This document shows, in pieces, positions 1 through 13,362 of a stretch of DNA of 64,000 nt. Position numbers and translations under genes: made by a program. The first letter of the stretch is position 1; each line of letters starts with the position of its first letter. The stretch covers positions 89,825,809 through 89,889,808 of the forward strand of contig JAZBQD010000015.1 in the NCBI GenBank assembly GCA_036583965.1. The letters run 5' to 3'. Source of the DNA: Prunella strophiata. Its lineage: Eukaryota; Chordata; Aves; Passeriformes; Prunellidae. Below the pieces are notes generated by a model. The model ran no database searches and was not told where the DNA came from. It saw nothing but the letters and a program-made list of their open reading frames with translations.

Positions 1-419
1 GGTGGGAGTGAGGGATGGTGCTGGGGCCCTGCTGTCCCAAGAGCTGAGGATGGGTGGGCACTCTTCAGCAGGAGGGCAGCTCACCAGAGCCAAGGTGCAC
101 TGGAGCCCTGAGGCTCTGCACGGGAGGCCCAAGGTTCAGCCTTCGATGTGGGTTTCTTCAGAGCAGGGCTTTGTGTCCCCGCTGTACAGCCCCGCTGTAA
201 CATTGTGTTTTGAGCCACTTCGGGAACTTGCACAGTTGCCAAGGGTCTTTGCTTTACTAAATTCTTTTGGTTAATAGAAATATTTAGCTGAAGCATGAAG
301 GCATTGTATTTCCAAAAGGAAAACACACAGAAAAAGGTCCGATCTTTTTTTTTTTTTCTTTGGGCCTGATTGTCTCTGCTTGTTTATGGCTGCCACTAAT
401 TTGCTCGTTTGCTTGCTGG

Positions 420-1020
420 AAAATAGCTAATTAAAACCCACTTCAGCTAACAAGCTGACTGGGACCATGCAAATGTCACTCTCTGCTGTCTGCTATTTTC
501 GTTTATACTTTACATTATTAGTGTTGTTTTTCCTCCCTCCATAGTAATAAACGCGAGGATAGATTTAGTACCCTCTTCACAGGTGTGTGCTTGTACATCA
601 GCACATCATCCCGAGAAAAGTGCTGCTGTTTTACTGCACTTCAGTACTTTGAGTGTTATTACCCCTGACAGTTAATGGTTTCAGACTACACTGCTTGTTA
701 GCACTAGATTCTGAACAGCTTCATCTATCTTTTTGTTTTTACACTGACTGGTCACATTAAGTATATGTGTCTGAGCTATTAGTCCCGTCTGTTCATTGCA
801 TGCATTTCATTTGCTGCGTTTTTTCGCTAAAATTAGTATGTATTGTCATCCATATACTTCAACACATCGACTTTTGTTATAATTATGCTGTCATCATTTT
901 GCTTCCACACACTTGCTAATTTATTGTAGCTAAATTAGACCTAATATTAGCAATTTTGCAGCTGTTCCCATAGACCACGCTCAGCCATATATTTGTACAT
1001 TGTTTGGTAATTGGATTTGA
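420..1020. promoter_or_regulatory. Motif-rich AT block, possible conserved enhancer
   Basis: This block has TAATTA at 428-433 (homeodomain core), the exact octamer ATGCAAAT at 467-474 (POU/OCT site), and numerous further ATTA/TAAT cores to about 950. No open frame above 60 codons and no repeat family is recognisable here. The concentration of such motifs in non-repetitive sequence is typical of vertebrate non-coding elements, but AT-rich DNA produces these cores by chance too. Confidence 0.2.
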
Positions 1021-4000
1021 GGGCTCAGGAACGGACGATGGCACTTTTTAGAAACAAGGGAAAGATTTGAGGAAATGGGAGAAAAAATAAAAACCACAAG
1101 CCCCAGAAGAGGCTTCAGGGGTAAATTTCCAGAGCCTAGCTTGAAAGGCTTTCACAAGGCCAAACAAATCAGAGAGTTAGTGTACCAGATCACAAAGAGT
1201 CCAAATGGCATGTCGCATTCAGGCGGGGGATTAGTCATTCCCCCCAAACATGCTTTCTATTTTAACAAAGACTGGACCAAGAAAAATCCCTAGGGACTTG
1301 TGGAGGGTCTTGGGAAAAAACAGTTTTTACTGTAGTATATTATAAATCTCTAGGGAAGGTTCTTTGCATCAGGGTAGGCTGCTCTCGGATGATTTCTTTG
1401 AATTGAACCATGGACAAAGAAGGAGAAAGAAAAATGTTTTTGTTTCTGAATGTCAGCTCTCCATCCCTGAGTTTTGATGACTACCTCTCATTGATTATCC
1501 AGGCCCATTTCAGATATCAATACAAGCAGAGGATAAAAGGGAAAATGGAAAAAAAAAACCACCACCAACAAAATAGAGTGCAAATGAGGAAAACAGAATA
1601 GTGCTGTACAGCTCTTAGTTATCCTTTCTGGGCATGAGTTATTTTATTGTCAAAGTGGGTACAACTCTGGCAAAAGAAGTTATGAGTGAACAGCATTGAT
1701 TCTTACATGGTCTTTTTGTAAATAAGTTTCTAAGATAATAGAAAAGAAAACTGTGAGGGAGACTGTTCAGACTGACACTGTAGAATCAGTTGAATTCCCA
1801 ATTTGCCAGAAGATGTAGATGAAACTTAATTACTGAAGAGCATACCCTTAACCAAAATGGAGCTAAATCCTGTCTGTTCATGATTCATCCACCTGCTTAA
1901 TAAGAATATTATAACAAGATGCAGTGATGCTGGCAGATGCACATGCAAGTTTAAAAATAAGACAGTGAAATTAACAACAAAAAAGAGAAGGGTATTTGAT
2001 CAGCTTTCATCTATAACACAGAGTTCTTTCCAACTCACTACAAGCTGTTGTAGCAGGCTGCATTCTGCTCTGCTTCTCCCTTGGCCAGAGCTTAATTTCT
2101 GTTTGGAGAAGAATAGAGCAAAGTGACCTGCCAAAAAGTGAGACAGAATAGGCCAAGTCATGTAAGAATCCAGGCCCTACAAATGTCTTGTGCAGGAAAG
2201 GAAAGTGAAGGCAAAAAGCCAGGCCATTTAACAATTTTTTAAATGATTTAAACTCATACAAAATATTTAAAATAACCAACCCAATTTAAAACAACTCACT
2301 CCCCCAAAAGCCCAATCATTAATAACCAAATGATTGCCAGATTATGTTCTCTTGTACTGACAAAGCCTTCATTATGCTTGCTTTCTTCCCAAATGCCAGG
2401 AAAATACACAGATAGGTCTTGCAGAAGCCTGGTTACTGGAGGCAGTGATGGAGAAGTTGGTCTCTCATCAGTTGTTCCCAGTAGATGCTGTGACCATGGT
2501 CTGCATATCCTGTTGGGAGCAGGGAAGTATCTGCTTTGCTCATTTGCTCTGCTTTGGGTTTTCTTGGGGTTCATTTTTTATTTTTTTTTTTCTTTTCATG
2601 GCAAACTTTCATCTAGCCAGTCACCTCTTAGACTCCTTGACGTAGACACCCCACTAGGTCAACCTATTGTTTGTGTTTATTGTCAGCACATGTTGCAGGT
2701 CTCTGCTTTTGGTGTTGTTTCTCACTGTCTTTTATTTTCACTCTGTGTGAGATTGTCTCTCAAGTGGAGGTAGACAATTGCAGTGATTCTCAGTTATGAT
2801 GAATATTGCTGAGCAGAGTAGAAATATGCATGCAAAAAGCACTTGCAGCAGCAAATGAATATAATATATTGTATCATATACATTTCAAGGTGAGCATAAA
2901 AAGAGGGGGCTTGCACATGCTCTTTTTATTTTTACTACTTTACTGTACCATGTATTCTATCAGGCTGCTAAAGACCTACTAAAAGGGTACAAAATGAAGC
3001 CATTAGCAGAAACTTGTTTAAGATCTCCACACACATATGTGCTCTTCAGGTAGCTGGCTGGGCAGTGCTGTGAGGCTCTTACTTGGAGGCTGGAGCAATA
3101 AATGTCATGTCAGGGGCCAACTGTCTGTAATCACAGTTAGCAGGTTGAACAGACTTGTGAAAATATTTTCTTTATGTGAAGGGAGACGCTGCACACTTTG
3201 CCACAGCAGAAGTTGCTAAACCTAATGTAATATGACAAGTCCTTTGGCAGCAAAAGCCACATTTAAATAGACATGCTGCCTCTGAAATGGGAAAGAAACA
3301 AAAGCAGTTTTTCTGCAGAAACGTCACCTCCCCTATTTTGCAGTATGTCTCACCTTGTGCTGCTACCACACCCTTTCTATTTCTGGGTGACATTGGCTAT
3401 GCATCATGGTCTCCTTCCACATCACCCCAGCCATCTTCTCCTTCAGGTGCCCCAGGGCTTGGCCTTTCCCATCCACAGCCCAGCCAGCAATGCCACCCTG
3501 CATTTAGAAATCCAGCTCATGAAGGATGCCTTGCTCTGCTGGGAGGAACCCTGGGCACGGAGGGGAATCTGGCACACCCCAGCAGCTCCTCAGGGATGCA
3601 GCCCAAAGGAACCCATGTCACCCCACAAAGCACCATGAGCAGGGTACATGTCCCACATGCCACTGTCAGTGACAGACTCACATAGCAAAGTGTCTGCAGC
3701 ACCTCGTGCAGCTGGTGGTGAGATTCCAGCAGCTTTAGGGCACTGCTGTGAGGCAGCCAGGAGTCTGTCTGTCCTCTTGCTTGGCCAGTGGCATCAGGCT
3801 AAAGGTGAACCAATGCTGCTTGTCTTGTGCAAACAAGAGTGGCGTGCATATGCACCCTCTGGTGCTTTCCAGACTCACCCTCCATTGTCCTGTCTGCTGG
3901 AATGCCGCTGGAGTTGGACCTCTCTGTGTGCAGATGTGTGAGAGTGTTTTGCACTCACTTTGCACTGATGTAAATGATTACATGAGGTGTGAGGCAGTGG

Positions 4001-7000
4001 AGAATCAGGCTCCCTAGGGCTTCTTGCAAGATGGCAAATAATTAATGATAGTGTGCAATACAAATGCAATAGCAGGAACAGTGAAATCAAGGCTTTTTCT
4101 TGCCAGGCATTTGTCTGTCACTTGAGTAACAAACTGCCAGCATAAAAAGGATATTCCCATGCAAAAGCTTCCAGCATCACCCAGGGTAATTTTGCATTGG
4201 CTTGCCACAGAATCCAAAGTCAATGTTTTCAGCCAGCACATCTTCAGTACTGAGACATGTTCAAGGGAAGGATAAAAGGAGCCGATCAGGAAATGGGGTT
4301 CTGAGATTTCCCCTTCCTAAGAATTATTGGCAAGCTTCATGACAACTGGCAGCAATATTTGAGGGCCTATAGAGAAGTACAGTGCCACTTGCCATCCACT
4401 TTGTTTTTTTTTTTCCTCTGCAGGACTTCTCTTCCCCTGACTAAAGATGCTTTTTCAGCTCAAAGTGGGCAGATACAGGGGCTCACACTAATTTTCTGAT
4501 CTTTTTCCATTGAATGACCAAGGTTGAGATCTTAAAGAAAAACACCAAAAAAACCATGAGTAAGTGAAACATTTTAAAGTTACTGCTCCCTTTCACAGTT
4601 CTTTTCAGCACTTAGGCTTCTTAGTAAGATGATGTCATTAGGAGAATAGAAACAAAGCATGCATGACCCTTATAGAGGGAGGAAAGTCAAGAAATACCCT
4701 GCAAGCAGGATGCCAGGCCCACATTTCTTATTCTTGACTCATTCCCCACCTCTGATCCACACAAAAGGATCTAGTGGTAGTGACTGGAAAAGCAAGCCTA
4801 GCATCTTTTGAGCTGTAGATTGTTTCCAAGTTGCCCTGAATGTGACAGATAGACAAGCTGATTTAGTGGTGAGGGTGTATATGCTGCATTTTTTTAAAGC
4901 TGCAGCAGGAAAAAGCAAGGAAGCAGTTAGAAGAGACTGCAGGCACAAGCATTATGGATGAGAAAATCAACAGATTTGTACTTGAGGTAATAGTGTTTTA
5001 CTTAAGAGAGTGATTTAAGCATACTAAGGAGTAAAATTGCAGAAGAAGTACATGTTCCCTCATGTTTTACCAGTGGTCAGCCTTTGCTGTCTCTTTTAAA
5101 GTCAGTCTACCTTTCTGGCTTCTGCTTTTCTCTCCAAGAATTCATCAGACTTTCAGGTTCATTTGATGTAGGATCACAGCATACTTGTCCCTCACAGCCC
5201 TGTACCTACCTATGCCAACATGTATGGAGGTCATTTGAAGGCCAGTGGTCTATGGAGTCTGAGACTGGCACAAGGCAAGGTGGGTATCAAGGTCTCCCCA
5301 GTGCAAGCTGAAGCCAGGAAATGCTGGAAGAAATATGTGAGTTTGAGCTTATTCATATTTAAATCATATGAGCTTCCTTCATGGCATTATTTTTACCATC
5401 ATGGCCTCTTAAAGCAGCATTAAAGCCTGTCCTCTCAGCCACAGCTGCATGTTGGAAATGCCATTTTCCAAGTTGCTTTGAATGTACATATAGATTTACA
5501 GTCCTGTGCTGCAGAGGAAGTATTTTTTTGCTGACCCTGTTTTGCTTCTTAAACCTCAAGTGGGCTCTGAAAATATTTCATGTGCTGCACTGGCTAAACC
5601 AGTAGCATTAATTTTGCCATCCTATATTTAAGAGAGCTGCAACCATACTGTTTTTACCACAGGAGTGACATTTGTTTTGGATATTAATTCAGTACATAAA
5701 TGTATAACAAATTGTTTAGTGATATTAGGGCAGTAACTTTTTTTTTTTTTTCTGAACAAACTATCCAAATGACTGAACCAGTGTAGTTAATTAGAATCGA
5801 TCTCACTTTTTAGCACCAGGAAGTGCATAATGGAAGATAAGATTGATTGTAACATTGGATCACTTCATTTAAAGACTGCTAATAGGCTAAAATGACAGAA
5901 CCAATCTAAAATTATAATTTCAGAATCAATATAATTTTTATAACGTTGTCAAATCTAAAAAATTAATCTAAATTTATGCTGTGAAAGTAGCAAATCCTTC
6001 CTAGCTATTATAATGAAATGAACCAACATTTTATTATATTACTTCTTTAAATAGAGAAAAGGCTTCTTTATTGGCATAGCATTGCAGCAAGCTAGATAAC
6101 CAGGCTTTCACATTGGGAGGCATCTGCTTCATTTCCTGCTTAGGGCAAGAGTAGAAATAGATTTTAACCTTACCTCTTTCCATCGTGGACCCATTTTCCC
6201 ACATTATTAAACCACCTCAAGAATGTAACAGCAGGCTTCTTTTCAGAGGAAGAGATCAGGACTGGGGAGGAGAGTAGCACCTCATGAGGGAATTCTAGTT
6301 TTCTAACAAAGCTGTAGTGGAGGCATGTGCCTAGTTAGTTCAGTGTTGCTCTCCCTACACTCTCAGAAGAAATGTAGACTCAACTCCTCCAGAAGAAAGA
6401 GAGGAACTGTAGTGGTGGATGGAAGAAAAAGATTTACCTTTCAATACAAATTTTTTCTGTAGGCCTGATGGAAAAACATAACACCAATTTTGATGATACC
6501 AAGGATTTTGGTGTGTTCTGCTCCTGCAGAAGCCAAAAAAAAGCTGCTACATGGCTCCAGAGTACATTGATTCTTTGGAAGTCAAGTGTTCAGGTTGATA
6601 CATTTTTTTTTTTTTCCCAGTAATAAATTTTCTGCAGAACTTGCAATGACTCATTTACTGTAGGATCATAACCACTCTTGTGTTCTGAGCCATAATGATG
6701 ATGTTGAGTGGGCAGAAGTGGTCCCCAGGTGCTGCCAGCTGCAGAGCTCACCCACGGCTGTGGATCATTCCTTTCACTTGACTTCCTCTGCAGCAGCAGA
6801 TGTCTCAGGAGCTGTAGCAGCCACATGATAAAGCAGCCCTGGCCACCACAGATGAAGGCTATTTGTACCTCTGAGCCCCTCCTGGAGCTCCTTATGTTCC
6901 TCCTTTGGGGAGCAGGAAGTACTACTTGGGAGTATGAGAGCTATTGCTCTCCAATAACCTGTGACTAATGAGTCTAATCACACTCAGGGTAGTGCCTCAC

Positions 7001-7109
7001 TGTGTTTTATTTCTGTTTGCTTTTTGACTGATGTCAATGTGGTTGGCAATAGCCTTACATTCAACTCTTTGCACTGTGCTGTCCTAGGATGAGGCTGCTC
7101 TTTACAGCA

Positions 7110-7137
7110 GTGATATCCCTATGTATAGGGATATCAC
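7110..7137. repeat. Perfect 12-bp inverted repeat with 4-base loop
   Basis: GTGATATCCCTA (7110-7121) and TAGGGATATCAC (7126-7137) are exact reverse complements around a TGTA loop. The structure would form a short hairpin or cruciform. No target-site duplication or longer flanking inverted repeat was seen that would make it a miniature transposon. Confidence 0.95.
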
Positions 7138-10100
7138 CCTCTTCCTGCTCAGAGTAAAGGCCAAGCTAAGGACAGTGTTTCCTTCTGGAAGCACAAATGT
7201 TATTGAACTTCTCCCAGCACTGTCTGTCATCACTCCACAGGTGTGAAGGCCTCACTAAAATCAGGGGAGCCTTAGCATGGATGCCAATCAGGTCAGGACT
7301 GTGATTTGACAGTTCTGCCTTTAGCAGAGGGAATAAAGATGTTCCAGAGAAGTGGGTTTGAATACCACCATCCCTATTTCTCCAAAGAAGCTGAAGAAAC
7401 CCCTTTCTGCAAAAAGGGACTGAGCCTGGAAAAGTAGGGCAGGGCATCCTTGCAGACAAGGCATTTCCCTTGCTTCTGCACACAAAAGCAGCAGCGACGT
7501 GCAGGCAAACCCCATCCTGAATTCATTTTGCAGCAATAGGAGGTGAGGCTGTGTGTCAGACTGGGACCTGCATGCAGGAGCTGACCCTGGGATGGCAGCA
7601 ATTATTGCAGGAAAGAGCAAGAGAACACATGTATGGAGACCCCAAAGAGCACTTTGGAGAGCTTTGTGTTTCTTAGAGGTTTAATGTATTATAATATGAT
7701 TCGGCACAAGCCAGTCTGGGAATAAAAGAGAAATGCAGAAAGACTAATGATTTGAGGTGTAGGGGGAAGTGGAAAGAAAACAGCACTTTTAAGTGCATTT
7801 TTTCCCTTTTATGCAAGATCTGACTGGGGACCAGGCAGAGAGAGCAAAAAGCTTCTGTGAGTTAACTCAAAAGTGGAACAGTACTTTAAAGAGACTTTAT
7901 TTGCTCCTTAGAGTCTGCTTTTGATTTTTAATATCTCTGAGACTTGTCAGGGAGAAAACAGAAAAAGACATTAGATTCTGGGTCTTGAGCAAAGCTCAGG
8001 GACCTGAGACTTCCACAAAATGAAAGGAATTACATCCTGGAAAAGTTAATGACCTTACCCTAAGTGCTGTGCTACATCAAACAGAAGCAAGCTGGTCCAT
8101 CCGCTGTGGAATTCTCTTGCACTGGCTGGAGAAGTGCTTTAGGCTGATCTCATCATACCCCCAAATTTCCAGATGAACAGTTTTGGCTGGATTGAGAAGG
8201 ATAGGGAGTTGGGGAGAAGCCTGGCACCATACCAGAGCTGCTGCCTCCATTAACTCCAGCAGGCAGGAGCTGTCCCAGTGGTAAGAACACACAGATTACA
8301 TTGGCTTTCCCAAACCCGCTTTCATACTGCCTGCTTGGGGCCACACTCTGCATTCACCAGTCTCTGTGTCCAAACTCTGTTAGGGAAAGATGAAAGTCCT
8401 GAAGCTGCTTAAGCTTGTGAGCCAAGAAACCATGCTTGGTTTTCACTCAAGGTCAACTTAATTCTGTTATTTGAGCCTGTTTAACCTACACAAAAGAAAT
8501 AATTTCAATTTCATTGAGTATCTATCTGATTTCTGAGAGTTTCATACATTTGTGTCACTTGCCGGCCTGCCTATCATTTCAACCAGAAGAAAATAATGCT
8601 AGCAGTAAAGATGCCATAAAAAATAGAGCCTGAGGTAAATTTTGCCAAAATCCAATTAGAGATTTGAAAAACAGTTGCATTTTCCAGGCCAACTCAAAGC
8701 TTATCAAATTGAGCTTCTGGTGGTTCCAAAAGAGTGTAGAGATGGAAGTGACTGTGAAACATCCAGCAGATGCAGCCAGAGAGATGGCAACTAGCTAGGA
8801 CTGCCTCCTGGGAGAGCATCAAGGTCTGCAGGAAGCCCAGAGAGCTCAGTGGCTGCAAGGGACATAAAGAAAATGTCTGTCTCTTTGTGAAGTGGGTCCC
8901 TGACACGGAGGGATCTGTCAGTCTTGGCCAGCACCACACGTTTGTTTGAAAGCAGCCAGTGACCACTGCAGAGTATTTAAAAGATGTCTATTTTCTGAAC
9001 CAAGTGGAGTTTTCCAGTGATGGCTTCACGAAGAAAAAGTTGCACTGCTCCAGCCTAGGGACTGCAAAAATGTTGGCATAGGCCTTGATTTGACTCAAGC
9101 ATGGGAAAACTTGGGTTTTCATAATCATGCGTGGAATTCACTTGTGATAAAACATAAAAGCAGCTTGCATAGAATTCTAGGTTAAAAGCCACTGGAGCAA
9201 CTTGTGAATTTGCCCATATTTATTGCCTGATTTAGGATAAGGAAGTGACTGCCATGAAAGGAATGCACAGGGAATAAATTGGGAGGGTTAGATATTTTTA
9301 AACTGATGGTTCTGCTGAGTGTAAGGCCTATGGCCATTACTTAATCCACAGGACTGCCACCATTTGTCCCAGCAAGGACTCCTACACATATCCTGTTTTC
9401 CACACTTCTGCAAGAACATCTGTTTGTGGTTCTTCCAACAGATTTTGAAAATACAAAAGTCATTAATGATGGGACTTTCCATCATGACCTAAAACCTTGG
9501 ATTGTCCATTTCAGGAGAAGAATGAGTGGCTTTGACCATCCAGAGAACTTTGATGTATCTGCTTAAACTTGCCTTTCTGAAGGTGGAAACTGATGTAAAG
9601 ATGAGGGAGAAATGGCTCTTTGTTAAGAGTGAAAGAAAAGTAAAGACTTTTGAGATATCAGGAAAAATAGACCATCCTCTCCAGCAGATCCACCAGAGGG
9701 AGAAAACATGAAAGATGATGGTCTTCTCCAGCCCACCCAAACTGCTGCTAGTGGGATTTGGACTGCTTCTCATCCCCTGCTGCTCACTCACAGATGTGCA
9801 TTTTAAGAACACCAAGAAACTAAGTCAAAGTTTAAACTGTTCGTTGTTATTATTTTTTTTTTCCTGAACAAATGTCCATGTTTTCCTTTAAAATATGAGT
9901 ATATATCCACTGGAAGAAGAAAGCAAGTTTGTCAACTGTTGTCAGAAGACAGCAGCAGTCTTCCTCCTCCTTTGTGCCAATGCATCAACTCTAGCTAGGA
10001 ATAATCCAGGATTAAAAAGCATCATAATCCCAAAGTTGTTATAGTGTACAGATGATGCAAGCAACACTTCCCTGCTGCATCTGTGGATGAAAAAGGGTTT

Positions 10101-10204
10101 GCTCTCTAGACCACCCACTTCAGAGAAAAAAATCCACACACCTCAAGCTCCTGCATTCAGTGAGGAGCCCTCAAGCACTGGTCCTTCCAGTGAAGGCTGG
10201 ACTA

Positions 10205-10238
10205 CAGCCTGAACAGCACTGAACAAGTGTTCAGGCTG
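10205..10238. repeat. Perfect 11-bp inverted repeat with 12-base loop
   Basis: CAGCCTGAACA (10205-10215) is exactly complementary to TGTTCAGGCTG (10228-10238). The loop contains a partial copy of the arm (CTGAACA), so the region may have grown by local duplication. The stem is too short for a typical pre-miRNA. Confidence 0.95.
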
Positions 10239-11944
10239 AGCAGCACTGGCAAGGTAAGGGCTGGCCCCCAGCCTGTGCATTTGAATAAGGGGTTCTTAAC
10301 ATCTGCTTTACAGCTGTCCTCTGATGCAAGAGAAATGGTTTCAGGATGCTGTGAAGCCCCTACATCGAATGCTCATGGCCAGAAGTTTTCTCTTACATAG
10401 TGTTTAATTTGTGGGAAAAAAGTACTTTTAAAAACTCAAACCTCCTGCATGTGTGTATGTTTTATTTTCAATTTATCCAAACTAGAAAAAGAGCTTCTTT
10501 CATGCTGAATAATAGCTTGTGGTGTTCACTAGAACTAAGCAATGTAAGTCTCACTCTTACAGGTTGGAAATATGTGTCTGAAGCACCAAGTGTCTGGTTA
10601 TCCTCAAGCAGATATTCCCCCTCCTTTTCTGTGTATCCTAGATAACAGTTCTCCAGTTCTGAATATTTTGAAATGGCAGGAGAGTCTCTAGCTGTCACAC
10701 ATGAAAGCTTTTACAAGGTGTAGGTTCTGTTGCAGAAGAACCCCATCTTCTTTTTTTTCTGTATTTTTTTTAATCTCAACATGGGTTTTTCTGGGGATGG
10801 CTAAGCTGCTCTCCCACAGCTCTTGTTTTGATAGTTTGAAATCTATTTGTAATCTTCAAAGAGATAACTTGTTTCCCGAGGGCCTTCATTAACTGTAAGA
10901 ACACAAAAAGTGGCTGGGCATGAAGGTCAAATGTATTCCCTCTGGAAGACAGACATATTTTTAATAGTACCAGTGACTGGTAGAGACCTTCACTGGTACA
11001 GATGACTTACCTAAATCTTGAAATTGTCTGTCACAGCCTAAGCACCTAGCAGGAAGATATACTGTAGTCAACCTGAGGTGAGCATAATAATGCAAAAACT
11101 CTCTGTTCTGTAACACCCAGAAGATGTGATCAGAGATCTCTGCACCCCCCAGCCTTGCCTTTGGGGAGGTGAGATCTGTCTGCAGGCATGCCTGGCAGGA
11201 GAAGGCAGGGGTGCTCTGCTGGTGCCCTGCACTGATGATCTGTGGATGTGGGGTGTACCTGAGGCTGTGGGGCCACGTCTGCATGGCCTCCTGTGCATCA
11301 GCTGGGCTCTGTGCTGGTGGGCACTCTGAGGAGCAGCACAGCAGCTGTGCTCTATTGTGCACTAGGTGATCAAACACACTCCTTAAAATCTACACAATGA
11401 TACAAATACATGGTACATGCTTCACAGGTGGATCTTGAGCTATTACTTTTCCTCTCTCTGCTTTCTCCTCTGAATGTTACCACAAAGAGCTTTTATTTTT
11501 ATCTGGATCATAACTAAATAGAAGTTGAAGATAAAACCAGAAGGGTATTCCTGGGTTGGTAAGGTGATAGCTTTGTCCTCTCCTCACATTCATAAATGTG
11601 CCCAGGAAAGAGTTAAGCTATCCTGAAAATACTGCCACGGAGAAGGACTTGTGGAATCTAAATGCTGTTTAAGAAGGCAGGGGGTAATTAGGGCAGTTGG
11701 TTTTTAATTATCACTGAAGTCAGTCCTTGCAAGGCCCCCCAGCCATAACCAGGTTAATGGTCAGCACTTGTATGCTGAGTCAGCAAAATGCTTGTGCTGG
11801 CTTTCACCAGGGGCTGCCGTCAGCTGAGGGCAGCTCTTTCTGCTGGATGTGTCCCAACTTCACTCTGAAGCCAGGATGATTAAAAGAGAAAAGCAATCTG
11901 CAGCTTTAATCAAGCTTGCAGGAACACACCTTCCAGATTTTGTG

Positions 11945-12225
11945 AGACGAGGTATTTGTTACCTCCTGTCCTCTGGCATGGTAGCAGTTTAATGAAAGGC
12001 TGCATATTTCTCTGTTAGCAGCTCAACCACTTAATTCTTAAGTTCCTTCAGAGCTCTCAGATGTATGCCATCTGGTCATGGTGACTTGTTGCTCTTTAAT
12101 TTGTGAATTTGTTCCAGCACTTCCAGTTTTGACACCTCAATCTCTGACACAGTCTCATCTTCATTACTTGAAAAGAATAGCTCAGAGGGCTGTCTCTCTC
12201 TCTCTTGCTCACATGAATCGTCTTG
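11945..12225 (-). mobile_element. LINE CR1 ORF2 fragment (reverse transcriptase, N-terminal part), degenerate
   Basis: Read on the minus strand, about 12190 down to 11950 translates to a clear CR1-family reverse-transcriptase stretch: an acidic segment, then E-I-E-V-S-K-L-E-V-L, then K-L-K-S-N-K-S-P, a stop, and P-D-G. In the family this is the conserved NKSPGPDG motif; here the G codon has become TGA. The next residues read I-H-L-R-A-L-K-E-L-K-N, matching the family's IHPRVLKEL segment, and are interrupted by further in-frame stops. The copy is a truncated internal piece with no 3' tail and no intact frame, so it is a dead fossil. The CR1 family identification is by recall of the protein pattern, not by a search. 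Both ends are approximate; similarity fades near 12225-12260. Confidence 0.85.
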
Positions 12226-13338
12226 TAGCTTCAATTTCATTAATACAATTTCAACTTACAGCAGAATTTATAGATTTCCCAAATAGACTATCTCTCCACC
12301 TCCTACCCGTACTGCAGTATTTTATTGTGCTATATTTTTATTAAACAAAAGCACCTCTGAAAACTACACAGAACCCATGCACTCAGGTAACCAGTACCTT
12401 TGCCATCTTTTAAAAAGGCCTGAAAGTGAGTTCAAAGAAATATCTATGACACCCACCAAAGAAATGATATTAGCTCTCAGAAAACAGGGAATCAAACAGC
12501 CTCTTTAAACACAACTAGGATGCATCTTCATGGCCCAATGCTATTTATTTATGTATCATAAATAATATCTATTATTTACAGTCTATTTGCATTTCAGGTT
12601 TTCAGGGAAGTTGTCCCCATTGTACCAGGCACTCAACAAGCACATGGTTAGAGGCAGTTCCTCTTCTGAGGAATTTACAAATAGGGAAGACAAATGGCTA
12701 AGAACAGACAGCATGCAAAGAAGTTGTCAAAGATGGATGTCTTTGTATTTACATATTTAATGAATTTTCCTTTCATACATGGTGTCCTTCACCTTCCCTC
12801 CCCTGTGTTTCTTCTGGCACATATCCCCACCTAGCATCACCAGCATTTCCTAATATGTTTTGTTTCCATCCTTTCCCTACTGCAGGAAGATATGAGAGTA
12901 AAAACCTTGGTAATACAGCAAGCCAGCCCATGCCAGCCATTTTTTCCTCTTCCTGGGAGACTGAAGGGGTTTTCCAGAGGTGTCTGTGCTTGTGGAGTTT
13001 GGGGTAGGAGGACCACCTGGCTTGCCATCTCCATTTTCACCCACAGAGCATGGGTGGCATGGCTCCTGCATTGCCCCAGCAGCAGAGGCCACTGCTGGAA
13101 AAACTCCTTTGCCTTCAAACCACAGAGCAGCCCTGGCTTCTCCACCACCCCCCCTGCATACTTTCAAAATGCAGGAAACTTCAGCAGTGCTATCTGCAAA
13201 CTTTGGAAATGGGCTGTCTGGAAGAAGGGATTATGGATGGGCATGGAAAGGGCAGAAACTCAAAACTTCTCTTCACCACTTTATTAAATCCAGGAGGTGA
13301 CAGAAAGCACACTCCCCTTCTGACAAAGTCAGAGGGTC

Positions 13339-13362
13339 TCCAGTGACATTTATGTCACTGGA
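13339..13362. repeat. Perfect 11-bp inverted repeat with 2-base centre
   Basis: TCCAGTGACAT (13339-13349) and ATGTCACTGGA (13352-13362) are exact complements separated by TT. The near-palindrome contains TGACAT/ATGTCA half-sites of the sort bound by bZIP factors, but no function can be assigned from sequence alone. Confidence 0.95.

Larger units (their letters stand above)
1..11944. other. Non-coding sequence, no gene recognised
   Basis: Open frames here are short (the longest is 147 codons at 2330-2773, containing a T-rich run coding for phenylalanines) and none resembles a known protein. Apart from the motif-rich block near 420-1020, the inverted repeats at 7110 and 10205, and short T-runs near 345, 2579, 5738, 6603 and 9850, I see only unique-looking sequence. 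I saw no tRNA, snRNA or familiar miRNA. Confidence 0.6.
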
